A stretch of DNA of 64,000 bases. It comes from Pristionchus mayeri. Lineage: Eukaryota > Nematoda > Chromadorea > Rhabditida > Neodiplogasteridae. The stretch is from positions 744,001 through 808,000 of the forward strand of contig BTRK01000006.1 in NCBI GenBank assembly GCA_036245805.1, written 5' to 3'. The notes below the pieces were generated by a model. That model made no database searches. It saw nothing but the letters and a program-made list of their open reading frames with translations, and had not been told where the DNA came from. How positions within the stretch are numbered: position 1 is the stretch's first letter; each line of letters begins with the position of its first letter. Shown here one piece after another: positions 25,746 through 39,500 of the stretch. The position numbers were made by a program, and so were the translations under genes.

Positions 25746-25836
25746 CTTAAACGAGAGGCAAAAGTGATGACGTCATCTTAATCAATAAAAGGTATGATGA
25801 CGTCATCTTAAACGAGAGGTAAAAGTGATGACGTCA
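25737..25836. promoter_or_regulatory. Four phased TGACGTCA (CRE/ATF-type) sites at the gene A start
   Basis: Perfect palindromic octamers begin at 25737, 25768, 25798 and 25829, spaced 31, 30 and 31 bp (about three helical turns). The first overlaps the gene A start codon (ATGACGTCA on the minus strand). The two pairs are themselves a tandem duplication of about 61 bp (CATCTTAAACGAGAGG...). TGACGTCA is the consensus for bZIP factors of the CREB/ATF type. Confidence 0.75.
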
Positions 25837-25859
25837 TCTTAATTCACGTTAAAATTTGG

Positions 25860-26080
25860 AAAATGGACGAAAAAAAGCGAAAAATACCTCCGCAAGGAGA
25901 GAGGCCACCGATCGACGCGAGAGGGGAGAAGAAGAGTAAATGGAGGAGGAGAGGGAGAGAGAAGGGATCGAGAATAACAAAGGCTCATTTGAATGAACTC
26001 GCTACATGAGAATTGATTAATTATGTGAGGACTTCGCGAAAGTTCAAAATAAGACACGCCAGCGATCTGAAAGTGAAACA
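25860..26080 (-). promoter_or_regulatory. Conserved upstream block of gene A
   Basis: On the minus strand this block reads TTTCGCGAAG...CACATAATTAATCAATTCTC, then AGTTCATTCAAATGAG, a pyrimidine-rich run and CGTCGATCGGTGGCC. The same order recurs upstream of gene B (27505-27700) and gene C (42290-42470), placing it as a shared promoter or 5' UTR region. Confidence 0.7.
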
Positions 26081-26363
26081 TAACTGAAACTGAAACAGGT
26101 CTCAGAGTTTTTTAATCAGTATCTTCATTTAGAGGTAGAGACAGTAGAGGCGAAGATCTGATAGTCCTCGTGTGATTGAATAATCCAACTGCGACGGGAT
26201 TCAATTCCCGATTTTGTAGCCAACCTTTACTGTTGGTAACCTTCGCATAGTTCAGTATTGAGCTACTCCGTAATTTCCTCACTGGCGTATGAATGAGATG
26301 GGGAAGGCGAACCACTGCGTCACTTTGGTTGTCCATCTCTCGTCAATTCATCATAGTTCATTG

Positions 26364-26475
26364 TAGGGATGGCTTGGCAAGAAACGGCCTCTCCATACTA
26401 CACACTCTGTCGGTGGTCTGATTGGTGAGAGAGAGTGTAGTTTGAAGAGAGTCATTTCCTGCGAAGCCATCCCTA
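26364..26475. mobile_element. hAT-like MITE with perfect 8-bp target duplication
   Basis: TAGGGATGGC ... GCCATCCCTA, 112 bp, flanked on both sides by GTTCATTG (26356-26363 and 26476-26483). It lies in the spacer between the divergent genes A and B. Confidence 0.88.
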
Positions 26476-26564
26476 GTTCATTGTCGACTCAAATTCTCCT
26501 ATGACCTGCACTCTCCGGATGTAGTCCCTCGGAAAGGGGAAGTGGTACTGTGAAAATTGAAACC

Positions 26565-26786
26565 CAAGCAATGTTATTAGTGCGAGTGCAGCGAGTGCGT
26601 TTGGAGAATGAAAGACATGTGGTCTATTCAGATAACGCGCAAAACATTTTAAACCCAGTTTGCGATTAGATAAGCCGAGTCTGAAACGCAAACTGGGTTT
26701 AAAATGTTCCGCGCGTTATCTAGATCGACCACTTATCTTTCATTCTTCAAACGCACTCGCTACACTCGCACTAACACCATTGCTTG
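26565..26786. repeat. 222-bp foldback hairpin at the centre of the A/B spacer
   Basis: Left arm CAAGCAATG...GAGTGCGTTTG...AACCCAGTTTGCG pairs with CGCAAACTGGGTT...CAAACGCACTC...CATTGCTTG, with a loop of about 20 bp near 26672. It sits close to the symmetry axis of the whole locus. Confidence 0.85.
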
Positions 26787-27504
26787 CGTTTCTATTCTAA
26801 CAGTAGTGGATATAGATGCCACATTCTTGTAATTAATTAGTGGATGTATTTCCACTATTTTTTAACTAATTAAAATGATAATCAATCGTGCTGCATCAAG
26901 TATATAGCGTTTTGCATAGGCTAAGCAATAATTACCTATACGATAATGAGAAATAGATAGTATCAGCATCATTACTTCTCTAGCATGCTTTTTAGATCAT
27001 ATTGAATCGAATAAAAATTAATAAATATTAGCTCTATTCGATCTCTTGAGAGATATTTTCGTTGATCTCCTTAGTAGCCATCTCACTGAAAATTAGAATA
27101 AATGTTGGTGATTTGAATGAAGCAAGAGCCGGGGAAACATCCATACGTCGCTTTAAAGAGTAGTCCTTCAGTGTCCTAACGAGGAGTGCAGTTGCTCTAA
27201 TTGAATTTGGTTAACATAAGGCAATCATATGATCGTTGAAATATGAGCAATTCAGGTCTAGACGCACACAAGATCAGCGCATTGGCTCTCCTCATGTTAT
27301 CTTGCTCGTGCATCTGGGAGACAATCACTGAGTAGCTCAAGCAGGAGTTATTCAAATATCGAAGTATCGATTGACTATCAGGCAACTGCCTATTACATAT
27401 GGATTTCTCGATTACACGATGGCTAGGACAGGCGGGTCATCATTTCGAAATCTCAATGGATTGTTCTTTTCGAAAATTTCTATGAGAACTGCTAAAGTTC
27501 CAGG

Positions 27505-27855
27505 TATGTTTCACTTTCAGATCACTCTCGTGTCTTCTTTTGCACTTTCGAGAAGGTCTCACATAATTAATCAATTATCACGTAGCAAGTTCATCCAAAT
27601 GAGTCTTTGTCACCTCTCTCTCCTTCTCCTCCTCCATTTACTCTTCTTCTCCCCTCTCGCGTCGATCGGTGGCCGCTCTCCTAACAGGGGTATTTTTTGC
27701 TATTTTTGATCAATTTTCCAATATTTAAAACGAATTATGATAACGCCATCATTAACGAGAGGAGAAGTGACCTCTTCTTGCTTAGGATGACGTCATTATA
27801 TCTATTACTGTTTATAACGACATAACAATTTCTTCTCTCGTTTAAGATGACGTCA
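27505..27855 (+). promoter_or_regulatory. Gene B promoter block with TGACGTCA sites
   Basis: Contains the conserved block (CACATAATTAATCAATTATC, CGTCGATCGGTGGCC) and TGACGTCA at 27788 and 27848. The second overlaps the start codon ATGACGTCA. The 60-bp spacing equals two of the intervals seen in gene A. Confidence 0.7.
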
Positions 27856-30444
27856 TCACTTCTCCTGTTGCTATTGATGATTATCACGAGGGAAGCATCG
27901 ACTGAAGGAGCAGCCCTACTCTTTGCAGACGGGCCGCGTCCTCAAACACGGATGCTAATGAGAAAAACTGTATGTTTCGGGTAATTTACAAACCACCATA
28001 AATAACAAGCTATCCTCGAGTCGCTACCGATTTGGTTTCTCTGCTTTTGACAGTACAATCCGATCTGGTCCCCGCATGAAACATTGATATCCCGCGAGTC
28101 CCCGGATTTTCGTGGCTCGGACAGATAATGAACTAATTCACAACTTTTTTGTGGTATAATACTCTGACTCCGGAACCGGTGAATGAGAAGTTTTAACTAG
28201 GGTAGTGCAAATTGTCAGATTCAAAAATTTAAAAAAAGTTACGGTAAAGAAATGGATTATATGCACATAGTTTGAGTAGTTCTTTTGAGCCTCAAAACCC
28301 TAAATTTGGAATTAGTTTTTATCCGCAAACTTGTGGGGGGGGCACGGCTTACACAGTTTTCATGTAGGGATCTGGCCCATACTTGCTCTGCCGCGAAGTT
28401 GCCTGATGACGTGAGAAACACTACGTTTTGTGAATAAACACATCAGGAAACTCCGAATTTGAGGCATCTCTCCATCCGTTCAATACGAATATTTGCATCT
28501 ACCTTGTTAGCTGAAGGAATAATTCATGAACGGGAAATATAACCTTTTCATTTCGAGAAATCTTACGTGATACAGAGTCTCTCTATTTTTCTTATTTATC
28601 TACTACACACTGCCTCATAAGGCAAATAACGGGGAAATGGGAGCGAGTGTCCTTCAGGACAGCGCAATTTAACAGAAATTGAGGCCTAAATGTCATATAG
28701 CCAATAATAGCTAAAAAAATACACACAGTAAAACAAATTAGCATTTCGATGTGTGAGAAGAATCGTGAAACTCGTGGTGGGTAGAGTCTACAAAAAATCA
28801 GTATTCCTTCAGTCAGAAGCGTGGCATTTTGCGGCATAGTTATATAAATATTGATTGATCTTCGCTGTTTGTACGAGAATTCGTAATGCTTGTGTATTAT
28901 AGCGTGTCCGAGAGAAAAAGAGCTCGCGATTGAAAATTGCCTAACAACCATACATCGAGTATGCTACAAGGTTAAGAAATTAGTGTTTTATATAAGCTCT
29001 GATACATATTATTTGCAGCCCTTTATCGATGATTTGGGCAATAATAAAATAAGATATCGCTGTTATAGTGGAGTAACTTAGTAAGGAAATTTTTGATTCA
29101 CATGACTATGTTTGTAGTGATGATTATCTCAAATTCACGTACATGCGATGGGGAAAATACCCTCATCACTACAAATTATTAATACGTATATTAAGGAAAG
29201 GGAAATAAAATTGCTTGTTTTTCAGCGTCGACAATCAATATGTGCGTCAAGAAGAAATAATTTGCGATAAAGAAACAGGAATCACTTCTAAGCTTACGCG
29301 AAAAAATAAAGAAAAAATAATCGATGTAGCCACCCCTCCAGGCACAACCTTCCAATGTTATCCGCGATGTATGTCAAGATGTTTCTGTTAGCAAATATTA
29401 AATTTTTCTTTGAATTCATTCACCACAAAATCGTTTCAGCTATGAGTCAATGTCATTTGGAAAGAGTATTTCATTCAAATTTATGCCCAAAACATACAGA
29501 ATGTCAAGAGGTAAATTGTCAAATGATTAAATAGATAATTCTTCCAACAACTGCACTCCCAGTTGGTTTCAGCCGATTCTTGCCGATTCGTTTGCACGAT
29601 GCAATGACAAGTTAGAAATGCATATGCTGATTCAAAGACTCAACGCCAACAAACTGTATGCCATAAAATCAAATACACGGCTATTGTAATTTTTAGCATT
29701 CCATGGAGCGATATATATATAAACACGCTAAATGCTCGATACTCAGTTATATTAACAACGCACATTACTTCCAACCAGTTTCCAAACAAGGCAAGCCACT
29801 CGAAGAAGATGATTACGTGCTGGCAATGCGTTGCGTTCGCATAGATCTCAAACAAATATCAAGCAAGTCCTGTGATACCGATATGGAGGAATGTATCGAG
29901 GTAAGAAATTAACAGCTCTAGCCAGGTAATAAGTCAAGTTGGCTCCATATTAATTATCATTTTAAACTATTAATAAGCATCATTATCAATATTCCAAACA
30001 ATAAACTTATATAATTTGAATCTTTAAAATGTTAAGTGCTTGAAGGATTCGCTAAAAAATTCTTAAATTTCAGCCAATCGGAGACTGTTCAGAAATAAAA
30101 TGCCCTGATTCATATAAGCTGATGTGAGGTTACCTTATATCAGAGTTTATCATAGTTTACAAAATTTCATCGTGGGCATTTAGATTTGTTAAGATTCTTT
30201 GTCGTTTAAGCTCTACACTTTTGCAGTATGAAGGAGTCCGAAAACAGGGATTGGAATGAAGTGGCTTGGACTAAGTGCAAATTTGAATTTGAACTCAACT
30301 CTTGGAAATTCGACGGCAAATTCAAAGACGGAAAGAATATTATCAATAGCCTCGGTGCAAAAGGCGCTAGTGTGCAACTCCATTGTGTGAAAAGGAGTGC
30401 GTTTATATTACAATAAGAACAAATTTATCGAAAAAATATACATA

Positions 30445-30510
<66 letters not shown>

Positions 30511-33500
30511 TTAGAAAACACTCAATGCGCAGATCCTTGCTTGATTTCACAAGGTATCAGACGCTGTGAAAAATCTATTTTCACACCATCCACCAATTGG
30601 AACGAACCCTCTACATTCTCGGTTCGCTTTAGAACATGCTTCTGATATCCATAGTTATATTTTCAGTGTGGTACTGGCTCTCGGACTATTATCGGTACCA
30701 AAAAATTTGATGATGCAAGCCTAACGTGCGTGAAGGCAGACGAAGAAAGTACCTTGTGGGAAATGAAGATAAAAAATTTGGCAACCACTAGGATCGTCGA
30801 AACGATGAACGACGTGCAATGTGAAAGTGAGTTTCTCTTATTCATTATTTATTGTGTTTACGCTCGTGAAATTAATGAGTGACCAATAATTATCGTAGTG
30901 TTCGATGATACTGATCAATCAATCAATCAAGTTTATCACGTCAGGCGATTAACACCAGATTAGGAATAGGTCTATTCTTCGGCAGTTGCATGCCACCAGT
31001 TCGCGCCAAGGGATCTTCTTAGGTCATCTTTCCATCGCGCTCTAGGCTGTCCTTGGGGACGGGTCTTGTTGTAAGGGACCCAATCTGTAGATGCGCGGCT
31101 CCACTGGTCAAGTCCCATGCGTCCCAACTTCCGAGCCCACTTAGATGATACTGAATGACTTACTTAAATCATGCAAAGAATAAAAAACTTTGTCCCAATT
31201 AAGATTTATGCACACTTCAAAATACACTAAGGGACGGTTGTATTCAGGGAGATACGCACTGTGAACCGGTTGGATTTCATTTTATAAATTCCATATTGTG
31301 TTATACTAGTATAGTCTCAACAGCGACAATCTGGGCTAATATTATTTTATATCAGGTCGAGTTCAATGATAAAGACGTGATAAATTGCAAGAACGAAAAC
31401 AAGCAATTGTACTATTACTACAAGGGAAAAATGGTCAGAAAAAAATGTTTTTTTACAATTCAGGAAGAAAAAATTCAAGGTTGAAATATCTGATCTGAAG
31501 TGCAAATTGGAGACAGGCGCATGGACAGCGAACAATGCGCCGGAGGATATTAATTTAGGGGATGAAGTTTTTTGCCATGAAGGATGCAATATCGAGACAT
31601 ACTATCAGTCTGAACAGTGCCACAGTACAAGGGAGAAATGTGAAAAGGTGGGATTTAAATATATGTCTAAAATTGTAAAAAATGGAACAATTTCAGCCCA
31701 CTTTATCAGGAGACAAACTAGAATGTACTTCTGCAGAGTTTGGATTGCAAGTCGTGGCCAAAACAGAACAGTGCGGCGAAATATCTTGCTGTTAATATTG
31801 CATACATATTTTAGAAGTACACGAGAATGGAAGGATGTTGATGGTGTTTTGTGTGTTAACAATAAATTTGAAAATATGAACGAGTCAAACGACGTAATAC
31901 TCAAGATAAGGTGTATTCACAAGATCATCAAAGAATACTACAAGGATGGCGAAAGCGATCCCGAATTGTCGTTCATATCAGTGAGAGCAATTTTTAACAC
32001 GGTGATCTAGAAATTGAACTTTTAGCCAACGGATTGTTCTGCTCTGAAGTGTGAAGACTCGGATAAGAAATATTATTGGGCTCTACAGTGAGTCGTCAAT
32101 GTATCTTAAGAAATATGTAATCGACTGCAGAATAAATGATGACGGATGGAAAGACGTCACGTCAGCCAGATGCAATTCGGACAAATTTTATTACACGGAA
32201 GTTAGAAAGGTAGCTGATCCTGAGGGAATACGATGCAAACGAAAGAGTGAGTTGAAACCAGCAATGTAAGAATGACATGAATTCCATGAAGAATGTGCAT
32301 TCTGCAAAAATCCCTGTACAAACTGCAATGTCGATTTCGAGAATAGTTTCGTTGAATCGACAACAAAATGGGACCAATGCTCGACGTTCAACGTGATTAT
32401 TTTTTATTACGCTGTACTCTTGACATAAAACAGACTGTGTTCATGCTCTCCAGCAAAGGCAGAAAACCGGCTAAATTTTTGATTGGCTTTACTGAATCAA
32501 ACATCTAATTTATAAATTGTTTCAGTGTGGTCTTAATACTCGGGCTGTGATCAATCCGAATTCTGTCCCGAAAAACATCAATAAAGCAACCCTAACGTGT
32601 GCGAGGGAGGGAAAAGAAGCAACGGTGTGGAAAGATGGAGATATAGAGACATCACCGGAGAATGAAGTGAAGTGCGAATGTTAGTATCGACAGATGTATT
32701 ATATATGTTTCTCAGCTACGGGACATGAACCATCACCACATGGTGCTATTGTGTAAAATTATTTCTCCTAATATTCGATATTAATTGCGGATAGTATCAA
32801 TTACGACCCGATTCAGATTTGTGCACACTTAAAAATACACTGACGGACGGTTGTATTAAGGGTGATACACATTGTGAAAAGGTTAGATTTAATTTCATAT
32901 TTTGAACTTGGTATTATATTTTATAATCAAACCATTAGTAAGAGCTAATAATATACTTTTAAAGGTCGAGTTCAATGACGATACCGCCATTGAGTGCAAT
33001 GACATTAGTAAAGAAATGTACCTCGACAAGCTAGAAATGGTAAGAAAAAATGTACGAATCCCGTATTATTGTAATTCAATTTGCAGATTAAAATTCCTGA
33101 TCTCAAGTGCAATTTGACGACAGGAACTTGGACTTCGACAGGTTTTTCGAATGGCATTCATGGAGGCAGTGAAGTGTTCTGCCATGACGGATGCGATATC
33201 AACAAATATTATGAAGAATGCAGCAGTGATAAAGATATCTGCGTAAAGGTGGGCCGAATATAGACAAAACTATAATATCGAGTACTTTCAGCCTAATGAG
33301 CTAAACGGCAAATTAAGTTGTTCTGAAGAATTTGGACTGCAAGTCGAAGTTTTAACAAAAAAGTGAGGCAAAAAATACATTTTGAAATAAATTTCGCATT
33401 CGTATTTTAGTCTCAATGAGTGGAAGGATGTTAAAGAAGTTGTGTGTGATAACAACAAATATAAGCATACGAACGACATAAACGAAATAATTATCAACAT

Positions 33501-36500
33501 TAGGTGTATTCACAAGAACATCAAAGAATACTACAAGGATGGCGAAAGCGATCCCGAATTGTCGTTCATATCAGTGAGAGCATTTTTTCACACGGTGATC
33601 TAGATATTGAACTTTTAGCCTACGGATTGTTCTGATCTGAAGTGTGAAGATTCGAATAAGAAATATTATTGGGCTCTACAGTGAGTCGTCGATGTATCGT
33701 CATAAGAAATATGTAATCGACTGCAGAATAAATGATGGCGGTTGGAAAGACGTGACGTCAGCTAGATGCAATTCAGATAAATTTTATTACACGGAAGGCG
33801 GACCGGGAGTTAAAGAGGTAGCAGATCCTAAGGGAATACGATGCAAACGAAAGAGTGAGTTGAAACCAGCCATTTAAGAATAACATGAATTACATTAAGA
33901 ATGTGCATTCTGCAAAAATCCCTGTACAAACTGCAATGTCGATTTCAAGAATAGTTTCGTTGAATCGACAACAAAATGGGATCAATGCTCGACGTTCAAC
34001 GTGATTTTTTTATTACTCTCTACTATTGACATAAAACCGATTGTGTTCTTGTTATCCAGCAAACACAAAAAAATGCTAAATTGTCGATTTACTTTACTGA
34101 ATCAAACATCTAATTTATCAATTCTTTCAGTGTGGTGTTAATACTCGGGCTGTTATCAATCCGAATTCCGTTCCGAAAAACATCAATCCATCTAGCCTAA
34201 CATGCGTGAGCGTGAAAGGAGACACTACAGAAACTGCCATTTGGAATGCGAACGATGAAGTGACAGTGATCAAAACGAAGAACGATTTGATATGCCAAAG
34301 TGGGTCCCTGGAAAGCAGCTGATTATGTGCACCTACGCTCATGAATGTAACGAGTGACAAATAATTAACGTAGGGTAACAGCATATCGATGAATAAAGTA
34401 TGAGTACAAAGAATATTATAGGGAGAACCAGCCGATAGCGCGCGCCTCGGCGCGCGCTATCGACTGGCGTTCTCCGGGATGTCTTCTTAGCCTCGTCTTA
34501 TTTATTTCGGATGCAAAATCTCTCTCTCATACTCCATTAACGTTTCTCCCTCCCTCTCTCCCACGCTCCATCCCTCTCTTTCATTATCTCCCTCTCCCTA
34601 TTTCTCCAACTCTCTCTCTCCCTCTCTAACCCTCCCTCTCAAACAATCTCACTCCCTCTCCCTCTAACATCTCCAAATCCCTCACCCTCAAACCTCTCCC
34701 TCTCCAACTCTATCATCCTCTAACCTCTCCCTCTCCAATTTCCTCACCCTCTAACCTCTCCCTCTCAATTCCTATCCCCCTTCCTCTCCTTCTCTCCATC
34801 TCTCCCCTTCTCTTCCTCTCTCCCTTTCTCCCTCTCTCTCCCTCTCCCCCTCTCCGTCTCTCTCTCCCTCTAAATTCTCTCTCCCTTTCTCCACCTCTCC
34901 CTCTCTCCATCTCTCTATCCCTCAACCTCTCTCTCCCTCTATCCACCTCTCCCTCTATCTATCTCTCTCTCTCCACCTCTCCCTCTCCCTCTCTCCCACT
35001 ACCCTCTCTCTTTCTCTCACTCCTCTTTCCTTCTCTCCCTCTCTCCCTTTCCATTCTCTCTTTCTCCCTCTCCCTCTCCCTTTCTCCCCCTCTCTCCTAC
35101 TCTCCCTTTCTCCTTCCCCCCCTCTCCTATCCTACTCCCCTCTCTTTTTCGAATCAACATGCTAGAAGCTTTAGAAAAGTTTCGAACTTTCTGGAACATT
35201 CTAGAAGCTTTGGAAAATTTTCGAACTTTCTGGAACATTCTAGAAGCTTTGGATCATTTTCGAACTTTCTGGAACATTCTAGAAGCTTTGGAACATTTTC
35301 GAACTTTCTGGAACATTCTAGAAGCTTTGGATCATTTTCGAACTTTCTGGAACATTCTAGAAGCTTTGGATCATTTTCGAACTTTCTGGAACATTCTAGA
35401 AGCTTTGGAACATTTTCGAACTTTCTGGAACATTCTACAAGCTTTGGATCATTTTCGAACTTTCTGGAACATTCTAGAAGCTTTGGAACATTTTCGAACT
35501 TTCTGGAACATTCTAGAAGCTTTGGATCATTTTCGAACTTTCTGGAACATTCTAGAAGCTTTGGATCATTTTCGAACTTTCTGGAACATTCTAGAAGCTT
35601 TGGAACATTCTAGAAGCTTTGGATCATTTTCGAACTTTCTGGAACATTCTAGAAGCTTTGGATCATTTTCGAACTTTCTGGAACATTCTAGAAGCTTTGA
35701 CCCATAGCTAATTATCGATTGGTATACTGTAGTCGTCCCAATGTTAATTATGTATTGGCATAGTTTAGATCATAGATCAAAGATCAAAATCATAAATCTG
35801 ACCCACCGAATAAGAGGTAACCCAAAGTTAATTATCGATTGATATACGGTAGTTGCCCAATGCTAATTATTGATTGGTATACGGTAATTCAAAGATCAAA
35901 GATCAAAATCATAAATCTGACCCACGGAATAAGAGGTGACCCATGGCTGATTATCGATTGATATACGGTAGTTGCCCCAATGCTAATTATCGATTGGTAT
36001 ACGGTAATTCAAAGATCAAATGTCAAAATCATAAATCTGACCCACGGAATAAGAGGTGACCCATGGCTAATTATCGATTGGTATACGGTAGTTGCCCCAA
36101 TGCTAATTATCGATTGGTATACGGTAATTCAAAGATCAAATGTCAAAATCATAAATCTGACCCACGGAATAAGAGGTGACCCATGGCTAATTATCGATTG
36201 GTATACGGTAGTTGACCCAATGCTAATTATTGATTGGTATACGGTAATTCAAAGATCAAAGATCAAAATCATAAATCTGACCCACGGAATAAGAGGTGAC
36301 CCATGGCTGATTATCGATTGGTATACGGTAGTTGACCCAATGCTAATTATTGATTGGTATACGGTAATTCAAAGATCAAAGGTAAAAATCATAAATCTGA
36401 CCCACGGAATAAGAGATGACCCATGGCTAATTATCGATTGGTATACGGTAGTTGACCCAATGCTAATTATTGATTGGTATACGGTAATTCAAAGATCAAA

Positions 36501-39500
36501 GGTAAAAATCATAAATCTGACCCACGGAATAAGAGATGACCCATGGCTAATTATCGATTGGTATACGGTAGTTGACCCAATGCTAATTATTGATTGGTAT
36601 ACTGTAATTCAAAGATCAAAGGTCAAAATCATAAATCTGACCCACGGAATAAGAGGTGACCCATGGCTAATTATCGATTGGTATACTGTAGTTGTCCAAA
36701 TGCTAATTATTGATTGGTATACGGTAGTGGACCGATGCCTTCCTAACGTAATCCATCCCTCTCCTACCTATTTCGCAATCCGGACACACGGACGGAACCT
36801 GCGCTTTATATATAGGTATTGATTTTAGTATCGACAGATATATTTTTTATTCTTCTAAGCTACGAGATATGAATCATGCCTATAGTGTGATATTGTGTAA
36901 AATGTTTTCGCCTAATATTGGAGATTAATGATAGTGGAAGCAACGGCGCAATTCAGATTTATGTACACTTCAAAATACTCTGAGTAACGGTTGTACTAAA
37001 GGAGATACGCACTGTAAACCGGTTGGAATTCATTTTTTTAGAAATTCCATATTGTGTTATACTAGTATTGTCTCAACAGCGATAATCTTGGCTAATATTG
37101 TTAAATAACAGGTCACGTTCAAAGACGAAAAACCGATTGCGTGCGGAGACAATAGAAAATTGCACTATGTCGACAATGACAAATTGGTCAGCATGATAAT
37201 TGAATCATTTTCTACGAATCTATACAAATAAATTTTTCAAGATTGCAATATCTAATCTGGAGTGCAAATTCGACAAAGGAACTTGGTCTGCGAAGGAAAT
37301 AAAAGATGTGCCGCCCAACAGTAAAGTTGTTTGCCATGACGGATGCGATATCGGAGAATACTACAAGCCTGTGCAGTGCGACAGTAAAAAGGAAGCATGC
37401 GAACAGGTGGGACGCATATCTCCTCAGTATACAAAATACGCTTTGATGGGATAATTTCAGCCTAATTTATCAGGAGTTAAAGTAGCTTGTTCTTCACCTG
37501 AATTTGGATTGCAAGCCGAAATCGCCACAAAAAAGTGAGCTGAATTGTTTTGCAGTTTAAATCCCATTCAAATTTTTGAAGCCCTTCACAATGGAAGGAT
37601 GTTGAAAGCATATCGTGTGTTGACAACAAGTTCAAAATATTCAAGAATGATAACAATTTGCAAGATGTAATACTCAAGATTAGGTGTATTCACAAGAATA
37701 TCGATGCATACTTCGATAAGGATGATTGCAAAGATTACCAATCGAAACACCCCATTTCGTGCGACAAAGTGAGAAGGATGAAATTGGTGAATCAATACAT
37801 GCATTTTCAGGCAACGACATGTGATGCATCAGTGTGCAAATCAGACTGGGAGCTGCAGTGAGTCTCGTATTTCTTTCTTTCTGACTGTCCAATCTTAATT
37901 AATTCAAAATAATCTCAATTAATTTAAAATAATATTTAACAGAATGAAACTATTGCCAATGGAAGACTGGAAACACGTGAAAATAGACAGATGCAACTCG
38001 GACAAATTTTACTACAAGGATGGCAAAACTGATAAAAATGTAGCAAATCCTGCGGGAATACGATGCATTCGAAAGAGTGAGTTTAAACCAAAAAAACGTA
38101 AATATAATGAATTCCATGAAGAATGCGCATTCTGCACAAATCCTTGTACAAACTGCAAAACTGATGGAAATTTCAAGAATAGCTTCGTCGAATCGAAAAA
38201 ATGGGACCAATGCTCGACTTTCAGTGTGAGTTTATTATTTGAGTTCATTGAAACAATATTTTACGAGTTTTCTACAAATATTGCTTTAAAACGAGGCATG
38301 TCGACCGCTTCCCTTAACGCTGAAAAACGTTCCCTCTAAAATAGAAATTTGTTCTATGATGTTTCAGTGTGGTAAGGATACTCAAACTACTATCCTGTCG
38401 GATCAGGAAAAACATCTGACGGATGTAAATTTTGAATGCAAATCAGTCGAAGATCAAGTGGCTACATGGACTTCCGAAAATACGGATTTTAAGGCGAACA
38501 TGAATTGTGCCAGTGAGTCAATAATTATTACGCTTACGATTACGAATTTCTCATAAAACCTAGAGGCCAAGAGCTGGAAAGAAACGGAATGTCATAAATC
38601 GATCACATATAATTTCAGTGTTATGCACTAAGAAGTCAAAAATTGTCTCTGAATGCAATACTAATGATGCTCATTGTTCACTGGTTAACCTACTGCATTT
38701 TAAATAATATTTGTTTTTTTTCGTATCAGGTGATCTTGAACGATTTTGTGAAGTATACAAGAGACGACTGCAAGAAGAAATATTTCTACACCGACCAGCT
38801 AGAATCGGTAGATGTTCGTTGCTTTGTTGCTCCTCTGTGTTTATCAATCAATATTTAGATTGACGACATTTTTTGCGACAACAATGATGGCTTTTGGAGG
38901 ACTACCATTAAAGATAAAGTAGTACAAATATCAGACACCACAGTCTATTGCCATGATGGTTGTCACATTGATGCGTACTCCTACGCTGATTGTGGAGAGG
39001 AAAACGAATGTGAAGATGTGAGCTATATTTTGTTATATTATTATATATTTTATTAAATGAGTTTTTAATTTTGCAGCCGATACTAGAATCCGATAACTCC
39101 TTAAAGTGCTCTGAGACAACGCAACGATTGCAAGTTAGGTACGGTGAAAAGTGAGTAAAATGTGCAACTCCTCAGTGTCATTGTGATGTTCAGAGCTACT
39201 GATCCATGGGTCGATGCCCCTAAAGTAATCTGCGAAAATTATCGTTTCAAAGTTGAAGGAAGCACTGCTAATGACAATTTCCCGAACCGATTTCGATGTA
39301 TTCGAAAGAATATCAACAAATTCTACTATCGATCGTTGTGCGATGGAAATGTCGAAGTTTGCCATAAGGTGAGTATAAACATTTCTATTTTTTATCTCAA
39401 AAAACGACAATTCAGCCTTCCAACTGTTCGTTATTGAGCTGTCCTGATCCTAGTTCTTCTTTGCAGTGAGTTTTGCAATACTTAGCCAAGTTTAAATGCT

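Larger units (their letters stand above)
34422..36822 (-). mobile_element. Helitron-like non-autonomous element, right-arm copy
   Basis: Mirror of 18302-20209 in the homologous intron of gene B. The hairpin end is at 34422-34475 and the TC end at 36822. It is about 490 bp longer because of extra minisatellite units. Confidence 0.75.
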
